Shown here one piece after another: positions 7,817 through 15,743 of a stretch of 64,000 nucleotides of DNA. The position numbers and the translations under genes are program-made. The stretch is taken from NCBI GenBank assembly GCA_027658995.1, contig JAQDQK010000004.1, positions 1-64,000 of the forward strand, read 5' to 3'. The DNA is from Propionibacteriaceae bacterium AM104-82 (GTDB lineage: Bacteria; Actinomycetota; Actinomycetes; Propionibacteriales; Propionibacteriaceae). The notes beneath the pieces are model-generated. The model ran no database searches. It saw only the letters and a list, made by a program, of their open reading frames with translations, and had not been told where the DNA came from. Position 1 is the stretch's first letter, and the number at the start of each line of letters is the position of its first letter.

Positions 7817-8160
7817 TGGCGGGCGGACCTGTCGGCCCTGTGCTCGAGGCTGGGATGCGTGGTTGGCTAGGCGTTGAGCAGCATTTGGTGTTCGTTTCTG
7901 GGTGGAACGTGAAAACGCGGCGCTCCGGCCATCGAACCCGCGTTACTGCTCAACCCCAGACCCACCCGGAACCTGTCGGCGGTCAGTAGCGGCAGGCCGA
8001 CCCGTCGGCCGTCCTCGCGGCTGGAGATGCTTGGTTGGCTAGGCATTGAGCAGCATTGCGTGTTCGTCTCCGAGTTGAACGTGAAAACGCCGCGCTCCGG
8101 CCAACGAACCCGCGTTGCTGCTCAACCCCAGACCCACCCGGCACCGGTCGGCGATCAGTG
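7817..8160. repeat. Tandem pair of ~172-bp intergenic repeats, each containing an 82-bp palindromic-ended element
   Basis: The 347 bp between the PAC2 gene and rpe contains no gene but two diverged copies of one sequence, offset by 172 bp. Within each copy an 82-bp core (7873-7954 and 8045-8126) begins with RTTGAGCAGCATT and ends with CTGCTCAAC, giving inverted termini that could fold into a long hairpin. Both cores share GAACGTGAAAACG and CGAACCCGCGTT. Related elements occur at 29.7 and 30.7 kb. The downstream copy touches the rpe stop codon. Confidence 0.8.
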
Positions 8161-8808
8161 GCGACAGGCGGCGATGGCCAGTTCGCGCAGGTCGCGGACC
8201 ATCTTGTTCGGGTCGTCAGAGTTGTAGACGGCGGAGCCGGCCACGAACGTGTCGGCGCCCGCCTCCGCGCAGCGTTCGATGGTCTCGGCGCTGACGCCGC
8301 CGTCGACCTGCAGCCAGATCGGACGGTCGCCGAGCAGTTCGCGGGTGCGGCGGATCTTCGGGAGCACCAGGTCGAGGAACTTCTGCCCTCCGAAGCCCGG
8401 TTCCACCGTCATCAGCAGGATCATGTCCAACTCGTCGAGCATGTCCTCGAACTGCTCGATCGGCGTCGCGGGCTTCAGAGCCATCGACGCGCGGGCGCCC
8501 TTGGCGCGCAACTCGCGGGCAAGCCGGATCGGAGCCTTGGCCGCCTCGACGTGGAACGTGACGGACTCGGCACCGGCCTCGGCGTAGGCGGGGGCCCAGC
8601 GGTCGGGGTCGTCGATCATCAGGTGGATGTCGAGCATCTGGGTGGTCGCCTTGCGCAGCGACTCCACGACGGGCAGCCCGATCGACAGGTTCGGAACGAA
8701 GCGGTAGTCCATCACGTCGACGTGGATCGCGTCGGCGTCGGAGATCCGGGCGACCTCGTCGGCGAGGTGGGCAAAGTCGGCGTTGAGAATGCTCGGGGTG
8801 ATTCGCAT
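8155..8808 (-). CDS. rpe: Ribulose-phosphate 3-epimerase
   Basis: 217 aa, full length for the family. Interconverts ribulose-5-phosphate and xylulose-5-phosphate in the pentose phosphate pathway. Signature segments: SILNADF near the N-terminus, [12 protein letters not shown] (the standard family has DG here), [18 protein letters not shown] and VDGGV, carrying the metal-binding His/Asp set and the catalytic aspartates. The minus-strand TAGGGT lies 6 nt before the ATG, indicating a leaderless transcript. The Y in place of G in the usual DVMDG motif is a small departure, worth noting but probably tolerated. Confidence 0.95.
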   Translation of the reverse strand: MRITPSILNADFAHLADEVARISDADAIHVDVMDYRFVPNLSIGLPVVESLRKATTQMLDIHLMIDDPDRWAPAYAEAGAESVTFHVEAAKAPIRLARELRAKGARASMALKPATPIEQFEDMLDELDMILLMTVEPGFGGQKFLDLVLPKIRRTRELLGDRPIWLQVDGGVSAETIERCAEAGADTFVAGSAVYNSDDPNKMVRDLRELAIAACRH

Positions 8809-8814
8809 GGTCGC

Positions 8815-8820
8815 ACCCTA
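8815..8820 (-). promoter_or_regulatory. -10 box of a probable leaderless promoter (rpe)
   Basis: Minus-strand TAGGGT, exactly 6 nt upstream of the rpe ATG, with no ribosome-binding site between. Confidence 0.5.
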
Positions 8821-8863
8821 TCCAACCGTGGGAATGCGTAGAGTCGAGGTAGAGGTGAGAGGC

Positions 8864-9214
8864 ATGAGGATCGTCACGAAACGCATCTACGACCACCCAG
8901 CAGACGATGACGGATACCGGGTTCTCGTCGACCGACTCTGGCCCCGCGGGGTCAGCAAGGAGAAGGCCGACCTTGACCTGTGCGACAAGGAGGTCGCCCC
9001 GTCGAGCGAACTGCGGGAGTGGTGGAACCACGACCCCGACACGTACCTGGAGTTCGAGCGCCGCTACGAGGCGGAACTCGACGCCTCGGGTGCCGCGACG
9101 GCGCTGCTGGACAAGGTCAAGGGCCAGGAACTCGTCACGTTGCTGTTCGCGGCGCACGATCCGCAGAACAACGCGACGGTGCTCGCCGCGTACCTGACGC
9201 GGCTCGCCTCCTGA
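8864..9214 (+). CDS. DUF488-family protein
   Basis: 116 aa from the ATG at 8864, which has AGAGGTGAG a few nt upstream; earlier ATGs in frame lack a ribosome site. The sequence shows the family pattern: KRIYDHPADDDGYRVLVDRLWPRGVSKEKA, W-rich LREWWNHDPDTYLEFERRY, and LVTLLFAAHDPQNNATVL. DUF488 proteins are small cytosolic proteins of unknown activity. Divergent from rpe and convergent with the copper ATPase gene. Confidence 0.85.
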   Translation: MRIVTKRIYDHPADDDGYRVLVDRLWPRGVSKEKADLDLCDKEVAPSSELREWWNHDPDTYLEFERRYEAELDASGAATALLDKVKGQELVTLLFAAHDPQNNATVLAAYLTRLAS

Positions 9215-9241
9215 CGCGCTTGGCCGGCCGACGCGCCTGGC

Positions 9242-11497
9242 CTACTTGGCGGTGACCGAGCGGAAGCCGCGCAACCGCAGGCTGTTGCCGACCACGAAGA
9301 CGCTGGAGAACGCCATCGCGGCGCCCGCGAGCATCGGATTCAGCATGCCAAGCGCCGCCACCGGGATGGCGGCCACGTTGTAGGCGAACGCCCAGAACAG
9401 GTTCGTCTTGATGGTGCCGAGCGTCTTGCGCGACAGCCGGATCGCGTCGACGGCGCTGCGCAGGTCGCCGCGCACAAGCGTGATGTCGGAGGCCTCGATG
9501 GCGACGTCGGTGCCGGTTCCCATCGCCAGTCCAAGGTCGGCCTGCGCGAGCGCGGGGGCGTCGTTGACGCCGTCGCCGACCATCGCGACGACGCGGCCCT
9601 CGCCCTGCAGGCGCTTGACGACATCGACCTTGTCGGCGGGAAGCACCTCGGCGATCACCTCGGCGATGCCGACCTCCGCTGCGATCTGGCGGGCCACCGC
9701 CTCGTTGTCTCCGGTGAGCAGCACGGGCCTGAGTCCGAGTGCGACGAATCCGGCGACGGCCTCGCGGCTGGTGGGCTTCACGGTGTCTGCGACCACGAGG
9801 AGCCCTCGCGGGGCGCCGTCCCAGCCTGCGACGACGACGGTCTTGCCCTCAGCCTCGGCCGCCGCCTTCGCGTCTGCGAGGGTGCCCGACAGCGAGTCGC
9901 GGAACAGGGTCGCCCGACCGACGAGCACCTCAGCGCCGTCGACGGAGCCGCGCACTCCCCTGCCCTCGAGGTTCTCGAAGCCCTGCGCAGCCGCCAGCGT
10001 CCCGACGCGTTCGGTGGCGCCCTTGGCTATGGCCTGTGCGATGGGGTGCTCGGACGCGTCCTCGACGGCCCCGGCGCGGCGCAGCAGGTCCTCGGCGTCG
10101 ACGCCGTCGGTGGGGATGGCGTCGACCAGGGTCATCCGGCCGGTGGTGACGGTGCCGGTCTTGTCGAGCACGACCGTGTCGACCTTGCGGGTGGATTCCA
10201 GCACCTCGGGCCCCTTGATCAGGATGCCGAGTTGGGCGCCGCGTCCGGTGCCGACCAGCAGCGCCGTCGGGGTCGCCAGGCCGAGGGCGCAGGGGCAGGC
10301 GATCACCAGCACGGCGACGGCCGCGGTGAAGGCGGCGCTCGCCGGGAAGCCAGCGCCCAGCCACGCGCCGAGCGCAGCCACCGCGATCGCGATGACGATG
10401 GGGACGAAGACCCCGGAGATCCGGTCGGCGAGGCGCTGCACCTCTGCCTTGCCGGTCTGCGCGTCTTCGACGAGCTTTGCCATCTGCGCCAACTGGGTGT
10501 CGCTGCCGACCCTGGTCGCCCGGACGACGAGCCGCCCGCCAGCGTTGACGGTCGCCCCGGTGACGGCGTCGCCCTCTGCGACCTCGACCGGGACGGACTC
10601 GCCGGTCAGCATCGACGCGTCGACGGCCGAGGTGCCGGAGGTGACGACCCCGTCGGTGGCGATCTTCTCGCCCGGCCTGACGATGAACTCGTCGCCAACG
10701 CTGAGGTCGTCGATCGGGATCTTCACCTCGACGCCGTCGCGCAGCACCGCGACGTCCTTGGCGCCGAGTTCAAGCAGCGCCCGCAGCGCGGCCCCTGCCT
10801 GTCGCTTGGACCGCTTCTCGAAGTAGCGGCCCGCGAGGATGAACATGGTCACGCCCGCCGCGACCTCAAGGTAGATGTTGGCCGCCCCGTCGGAGGGCGC
10901 GAGCGTCAGTTCGAAGGGGTGCTTCATGCCTGGCATGCCTGCTGTGCCGAAGAAGAGCGCGTAGAGCGACCACAGGAACGCGGCCCCGGTGCCCATCGAG
11001 ATCAGCGTGTCCATGGTCGCGGCGCCGTGGCGCAGGTTGGTCCAGGCGGCCTTGTGGAACGGCCAGGCACCCCACACGATCACGGGCGCCGCGAGCGCAA
11101 GCGACGCCCACTGCCAGTAGGTGAACTGGAGCGCGGGGATCATCGCCATCGCGATCACGGGAACGGACAGGATCACCGACCCGATCAGGCGCTGTCGCAG
11201 CGAGCGCAGTTCGGGGTCGTCGGTGTCATGGGTCTCCTCCGTGACGGCCTTGGGTTGCGGGAGGGCCGCGGTGTAGCCGGTCTTCTCGACCTCGGCGACG
11301 AGCAGGTCGGGGTCGTAGCCCTCGGGGACGGTGACCTTCGCCTTCTCGGTGGCGTAGTTGACGCTCGCGGTGACCCCGTCGAGCTTGTTGAGCTTCTTCT
11401 CGATGCGGTTGGCGCACGACGCACAGGTCATGCCGCCGATCTCGAGTTCGATCCCCTTCAGCGGGGTGTCGTACTGATTGACCTCAGCGATGGCCAC
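9242..11497 (-). CDS. copA: Cu(I)-exporting P-type ATPase
   Basis: 751 aa from a GTG at 11497 that overlaps the small upstream gene. One N-terminal heavy-metal domain (GMTCASC, C25/C28), then eight membrane spans. SMLTGES (residues 295-301) is the actuator loop, CPC at 401-403 the intramembrane copper site, DKTGT (D445) the phosphorylated aspartate, SEHP (482-485) and GDGVNDAP the nucleotide domain. YN in the penultimate membrane helix and MAFSS in the last are the Cu(I) specificity residues of the P1B-1 group. Transports cytosolic Cu(I) outward for copper resistance. Two CsoR-type operators lie upstream. Confidence 0.95.
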   Translation of the reverse strand: MAIAEVNQYDTPLKGIELEIGGMTCASCANRIEKKLNKLDGVTASVNYATEKAKVTVPEGYDPDLLVAEVEKTGYTAALPQPKAVTEETHDTDDPELRSLRQRLIGSVILSVPVIAMAMIPALQFTYWQWASLALAAPVIVWGAWPFHKAAWTNLRHGAATMDTLISMGTGAAFLWSLYALFFGTAGMPGMKHPFELTLAPSDGAANIYLEVAAGVTMFILAGRYFEKRSKRQAGAALRALLELGAKDVAVLRDGVEVKIPIDDLSVGDEFIVRPGEKIATDGVVTSGTSAVDASMLTGESVPVEVAEGDAVTGATVNAGGRLVVRATRVGSDTQLAQMAKLVEDAQTGKAEVQRLADRISGVFVPIVIAIAVAALGAWLGAGFPASAAFTAAVAVLVIACPCALGLATPTALLVGTGRGAQLGILIKGPEVLESTRKVDTVVLDKTGTVTTGRMTLVDAIPTDGVDAEDLLRRAGAVEDASEHPIAQAIAKGATERVGTLAAAQGFENLEGRGVRGSVDGAEVLVGRATLFRDSLSGTLADAKAAAEAEGKTVVVAGWDGAPRGLLVVADTVKPTSREAVAGFVALGLRPVLLTGDNEAVARQIAAEVGIAEVIAEVLPADKVDVVKRLQGEGRVVAMVGDGVNDAPALAQADLGLAMGTGTDVAIEASDITLVRGDLRSAVDAIRLSRKTLGTIKTNLFWAFAYNVAAIPVAALGMLNPMLAGAAMAFSSVFVVGNSLRLRGFRSVTAK

Positions 11498-11660
11498 TCT
11501 CGTCCCCCTTCGGCTCGGTGCCATGATCGGAGACGGTGGACTGGTGGTTCCAGTCGTCGACGACGCTCTGGGGCACCAGCACACGCCCGGCCCCAAACGA
11601 GACCGCGAAGACGGCGGCAAGCGCGGCGGCATAGAGCGCCAGCTTCGCCGGCGCCCTCAC
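11484..11660 (-). CDS. Small single-span membrane protein upstream of copA
   Basis: 58 aa if started at the GTG at 11660 ([18 protein letters not shown]); an earlier start at 11699 would give 71 aa with a charged extra N-terminus. One transmembrane helix (about residues 5-25) ends in a GAGRVLVP turn, followed by a polar histidine-containing tail. It overlaps the copA start by 14 nt and is the first gene behind the CsoR-type operators. Similar short proteins often sit before actinobacterial copper ATPases. Function unknown; a metal-related role is inferred from position only. Confidence 0.65.
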   Translation of the reverse strand: MRAPAKLALYAAALAAVFAVSFGAGRVLVPQSVVDDWNHQSTVSDHGTEPKGDESGHR

Positions 11661-11733
11661 GTCCTGCTCCCGTCGCTGCTCGCTACGGCTGTGGCACATC
11701 TACTGCTGAACACGTCTCTTCTCTCCACCATCG

Positions 11734-11750
11734 ATACCCCCTCAGGGTAT
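11734..11750. promoter_or_regulatory. CsoR-type copper operator, site 1 (imperfect)
   Basis: ATACCCCCTCAGGGTAT, an interrupted palindrome of the ATACCCC-GGGGTAT type bound by CsoR repressors. It lies about 75 nt upstream of the small membrane-protein gene and 37 bp centre-to-centre from site 2. Confidence 0.7.
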
Positions 11751-11770
11751 CCCTCGTACGTTCGGATCAT

Positions 11771-11787
11771 ATACCCCCAGGGGGTAT
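11771..11787. promoter_or_regulatory. CsoR-type copper operator, site 2 (perfect palindrome)
   Basis: ATACCCCCAGGGGGTAT is a perfect inverted repeat about the central base and matches the actinobacterial CsoR operator. With site 1 it should make the copA operon copper-inducible. No csoR gene is present in the window. Confidence 0.8.
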
Positions 11788-11829
11788 GAATCAACCGATC
11801 GGCCGGCATCGCCAGGGCCCGCGAAGGGC

Positions 11830-13505
11830 GTGCGCGGCCGCGAAACTCAGGCCGCTGTTCTCAACGACAGCGAAGACCGGAGAATCGGGCAGACGCGGAC
11901 GGGACGCCGGTCGGCCTCAACAACTCGCACCAAGCCAGAAGCAAGCACCCACGACCAGACCGGCACCAACGCCGCCCGGCTCCCGGCCGCGGCTGACCGG
12001 CAGGGTCCAGAATCAGCGATCGGACCCTTCGACAAGCTCAGGCAACAGCGGCCAAGTATTCAGACAAGGTCACGAGGATTTCGACACGCTGGTCGCCGCT
12101 CCGCGCCGACCACCGGCTCAATCAGCGACCCCAGGGATCGGTGGCCAAGTCCACGGGGAAGGTCACGAGGGTTTCGACACGCTGGTCGCCGCTCCGCGCC
12201 GCCCACCGGCTCAATCAGCAATCCACGGATCGGTGGCCAAGCCCACGGGCAAGGTCACGAGGATTTCGACACGCTGGTCGCCGCTCCGCGCCGCCCACCG
12301 GCTCAATCAGCGGCGTCCGACGATGCCAGCCCCGGTCAGAGCCGGCCGCAAGTCCCAACCCAACCACGCCAGGAGCGGGACGTGACGTGCCGGAGAATAC
12401 GGCCGTGAGCCTCCGTCGCCCCTTCTGCGCCGCATGCCCAGCCCGATCATGCAGGGGCTGGCCTCACGCCTCGACCAAACCCGACCCGAGCGGGGCGACC
12501 GGGCGGCGCGCGGCGCGGTCGCGCAACTCAGGGGCACGGCTCCCAACCGCAGCGAAGGCCCAAAGGACGGGCAGACGCGGACGGGACGCCGGGCGGCCTC
12601 AACAACTCGCACCGCGCCGAAGCCAGCAGCTAAGAACCAGACCGGCACCAACGCCGCCCGACTCCCGGCCGCGGCTGCCCGGCAGGGTCCACGATCGGCG
12701 ATCGGCCCCCTCGACGAGTTCGGGGAACGGTGGCCCAGCCCACAGACAGCTCACGAGGATTTCGACACGCTGGTCGCCGCTGCCGCGCCGCCCACCGGCT
12801 CAATCAGCGGCGTCCGACCCACGCCAGCCCCGGTCAGAGTCGGCCGCAAGTCCAACGCAACCACGCCAGGAGCGGGACGTGACGTGCCGGAGAATACGGC
12901 CGTGAGCCCCCGTCGCCCCTTCCGCGCCGCATGCCCAGCCCGACCTGGCAGGAACTGGCCTCACGCCTCGACCAAACCTGCGCCGAGCGGGGCGACCGGG
13001 AGGCGCGCGGCGCGGTCGCGCAACTCAGGGGCACGGCTCCCAACCACACGCACACGCAGGCAACCGGGCAGACGCGGACGGGACGCCGGGCGGCCTCAAC
13101 AACTCGCACCGACCGGGAGGCCAGCACCCAAAGACCAGACCAGCACCAGTGCCGCCCGGCTCCCGGCCGCGGCTGACCGGCAGGTTCGCCTTCGACGGTC
13201 TGGGCGAAACGGTGATCGGACCCTTCGACAAGCTCAGGGAACGGTGGCCAAGTCCACAGACAAGGTCACGTAGATTTCGACACGCTGGCCGACGCTCCGC
13301 GCCGTCCACCGGCTCAATCAGCGATCCAGAGAGCGGTGGCCAAGTCCCCAGCAAGGTCACGAAGATTTCGACACGGTGGCCGACGCTCCGCGCCACCCAC
13401 CGGCTCAATCAGCAGATCCACCGCCCGCTCTCACAGGCTCAATCGGCGAACCCACCGGCTCACTCAGCAGGCCCACAGGCTCAATCAGCAGGCCCACAGG
13501 GCCCT
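11830..13505. repeat. Non-coding repeat tract: 497-bp macro-repeats containing ~62-bp REP-like units
   Basis: About 1.7 kb with long open frames in several phases but no credible gene. Sequence starting CGGCGTCCGA at 12311 recurs at 12808 (period 497 bp) and is highly similar over nearly the whole unit; a truncated copy precedes it from about 11830. Each unit ends with a ~62-bp module (AAGGTCACGAGGATTTCGAC to CACCGGCTCAATCAG), present six times: near 12065, 12159, 12250, 12747, 13261 and 13352. Short CACAGGCTCAATCAGC repeats finish the tract (13427-13503). CCCTTCGACAAGCTCAGG cores, common in actinobacterial intergenic DNA, occur inside the units. Confidence 0.8.
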
Positions 13506-13506
13506 A

Positions 13507-14835
13507 TCAAAGGACGCGCAACAGCGACAGGTACATGGCGTCCGTGCCCTGTCTGTGGGTCCAAAGTTGGACGTCCTCTCCCACCCCCGCATCCGGCACC
13601 TCCGGCAGCAGGTCGGCAGCGACGATCCTCTCCACCCCCGGCGTCGTGGCAAGCACGTCGTCGACCACCACGGTCGTCTCCGCCCGATGGGGCGAGCACG
13701 TCACGTACGCCACGACCCCACCAGACACCGTCGACTCGATCGCCGTCCGCAACAGCCCCCGCTGCAAGTCCCCCAAGGCCCTGACATCCTCAGGTCCCCG
13801 CCTCCAGCGCGAGTCCGGGCGACGCCGCAACGCACCCAAACCAGAGCACGGCACGTCAACCATCACCTTCGCGAACGAGCGGCCCCACGCCGGGGTCGTC
13901 CCGTCGGCGGTGATCACCTCATACCCGTCCGGGTACGCAGACAACGCCTCGGCCACCAGGCGCGCCCGGTGCTCCTGCGCCTCGCTCGCCAGCAGCCAGG
14001 TGCCGTCACGCCGAGCCAGGCCGGCCAGCAGCGCGGCCTTGCCACCGGGGCCTGCGCACATGTCCAACCACGGACCCTGCGGGGCCTCGGCACGGGCCAG
14101 CGCCAGGGCGACCAACTGCGAGCCCTCGTCCTGCACGCCAGCAAGCCCCTGGCGCACCGCGGGCTGGTCGGCAGGTGCCCCCTCCGCAGTCGCGCCGAAT
14201 GGCGACCAACGCGTCGGGGTCGCGTCCCTCAGGTCCGCGACCTCGGCGAGCCCCGGCCGCATGACCAGCGTCGGCTGCGGCGACACATTGTTCGCGGCGA
14301 GCGCCTCGGCGATCTCCTCAACCGGCAGCACCTCGGCATAGGCCTCGACGATCCACCGCGGGTGCTTCCCGCGCACCGCGAGCGCGCCCAACGCGTCCTC
14401 ACCCTCGGCCAACTCGTCCAGCCACGCGTCAAGCGACTTCGCCGAGATCTTGCGCATCACCGCGTTGACCAGGCCCGTGACCCGCTGCCCGACCGTCGCC
14501 CGCGCCAGGTCCACAGTCGTCCCGACGGCGGCGTACCGCTTCATGCCCATCCCGAGCACCTGGTGCGCCCCCAGCCTCAGCAGGTCGACCACAGCGGGCT
14601 GCATGGTCCCGAGCGCGCGCCCGGAGGCCGCCTCGATGACGAGGTCGTAGGTGCCCATCGAGCGACACGTGCCCGCCACCAGTTCGGTGACCAGCCCGGC
14701 GTCTCGTGTGCTGAGCCCCGCGGTCGCGAGACGCTTCGCCAGCGCGAGGTTGGCGTAGGCGTCCTCGCCGGTGACCTGCCGCAGCACGTCGAACGCGATC
14801 CGGCGCGGCGCGTCGACGGTGCCCTGCCTGCTCAT
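13507..14835 (-). CDS. rsmB: 16S rRNA cytosine-5 methyltransferase, RsmB/Sun family
   Basis: 442 aa. N-terminal NusB-like domain (about 10-140), then a Rossmann methyltransferase domain with the SAM motif LDMCAGPGGK (257-266), VDVPCSGLGALRRRPD (C330) and YVTCSPHRAE (C380). The paired cysteines are those that form and release the covalent m5C intermediate in RsmB. The start ATG overlaps the fmt stop (ATGA). It is the last gene of the priA-fmt-rsmB run and stops just at the edge of the upstream repeat tract. Confidence 0.92.
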   Translation of the reverse strand: MSRQGTVDAPRRIAFDVLRQVTGEDAYANLALAKRLATAGLSTRDAGLVTELVAGTCRSMGTYDLVIEAASGRALGTMQPAVVDLLRLGAHQVLGMGMKRYAAVGTTVDLARATVGQRVTGLVNAVMRKISAKSLDAWLDELAEGEDALGALAVRGKHPRWIVEAYAEVLPVEEIAEALAANNVSPQPTLVMRPGLAEVADLRDATPTRWSPFGATAEGAPADQPAVRQGLAGVQDEGSQLVALALARAEAPQGPWLDMCAGPGGKAALLAGLARRDGTWLLASEAQEHRARLVAEALSAYPDGYEVITADGTTPAWGRSFAKVMVDVPCSGLGALRRRPDSRWRRGPEDVRALGDLQRGLLRTAIESTVSGGVVAYVTCSPHRAETTVVVDDVLATTPGVERIVAADLLPEVPDAGVGEDVQLWTHRQGTDAMYLSLLRVL

Positions 14836-15743
14836 GCGAGCACCTTGCCTTCGACGCCGGAGCGGGCCCAGTCGATCGCGGGCATCCGTCGCTTGCCCGG
14901 CGCCTGGACCTCCAGCAGTTCGAGCGTGCCGTCTCCGGTGCCGACGAAGACCTGACGCTTGGTCGCGCTCAACTGCCCGGGACCGAGCGGGAGCGGGTCG
15001 GCGACGCGGGCGCGGTAGACCTTGAACCGCTGACCGTCGAGCTCGCACCACGCACCCGGGTCGGGCGAGCAGCCCATGATCTGGTTGCGCAGCGAGCCCG
15101 CATCCCTGCCGAGGTCGAGGCGCGCCTCCTCGACGGTGATCTTCGGTGCGACCGTGATCCCATCGCCGGGCTGGGGCGTGGGTGCGACCCCGGCGGCGAT
15201 CAGGTCGACGGCGGCGACCAGTTGACGCGCCCCCGACTCGGCGAGGCTGGCGAGCAACTCCCCCGCGGTGGCGTCCGGCATCGGGAACGACTCCATCAGG
15301 TACACGTCCCCGGCGTCGAGTTCGCGGACGATGTCGAAGCAGGCGGTGCCGATCTCGGGATCGCCGGCCATGATGGCGCGCTGCACCGGGGCGGCCCCGC
15401 GCCAGCGCGGCAGCAGCGAGAAGTGCAGGTTCACCCAGCCGTGGGTCGGGATGTCGAGCGCCGACTGCGGCAGCAGCGCCCCGTAGGCGACCACGGGGCA
15501 CGCGTCGGGGGCCAGTTCCCGCAGCCGGTCCTGGAACTCCGGGTCGCGTGGATGCGCGGGCTTCAGCACCTCGATGCCCAACTCGGTCGCGCGCTGGGCG
15601 ACCGGCGAGGCGGTCAGTTTGCGGCCCCGTCCGGCGGGCGCGTCGGGGCGGGTGACGACGGCGACCACCTCGTGCGAGGACGCGACGAGGGCGTCAAGGG
15701 ACGCGACGGCGGCCTCGGGGGTGCCGGCGAAAACCAGTCTCAT
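14832..15743 (-). CDS. fmt: Methionyl-tRNA formyltransferase
   Basis: 303 aa. Formylates initiator Met-tRNA with 10-formyl-THF. MRLVFAGTPEAAV and RGRKLTASPVAQ at the N-terminus, and the catalytic-region segment WVNLHFSLLPRWRGAAPVQRA in the hydrolase-like domain, are diagnostic; the C-terminal OB-like domain (about 205-300) binds tRNA. Overlaps priA upstream and rsmB downstream by 4 nt each, so all three are probably cotranslated. Confidence 0.95.
   Translation of the reverse strand: MRLVFAGTPEAAVASLDALVASSHEVVAVVTRPDAPAGRGRKLTASPVAQRATELGIEVLKPAHPRDPEFQDRLRELAPDACPVVAYGALLPQSALDIPTHGWVNLHFSLLPRWRGAAPVQRAIMAGDPEIGTACFDIVRELDAGDVYLMESFPMPDATAGELLASLAESGARQLVAAVDLIAAGVAPTPQPGDGITVAPKITVEEARLDLGRDAGSLRNQIMGCSPDPGAWCELDGQRFKVYRARVADPLPLGPGQLSATKRQVFVGTGDGTLELLEVQAPGKRRMPAIDWARSGVEGKVLA

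Noticed and set aside
7873..7954. tRNA or tRNA-like gene in the 82-bp repeat (GGGTTCGAT on the reverse strand resembles a T-arm)
   Set aside because: No acceptor stem, D-arm or anticodon arm can be formed; the ends are a simple inverted repeat.
12141..12905. Long open frames through the 11.8-13.5-kb repeat tract
   Set aside because: Open frames exist in several phases and both strands because stops are rare at this GC content. No ribosome site, no family, and the frame of the ~62-bp module changes between copies, so they are not treated as genes.
11830..13505. CRISPR array
   Set aside because: Repeats are too long (62 and 497 bp), spacers are not unique, and no cas genes are present.
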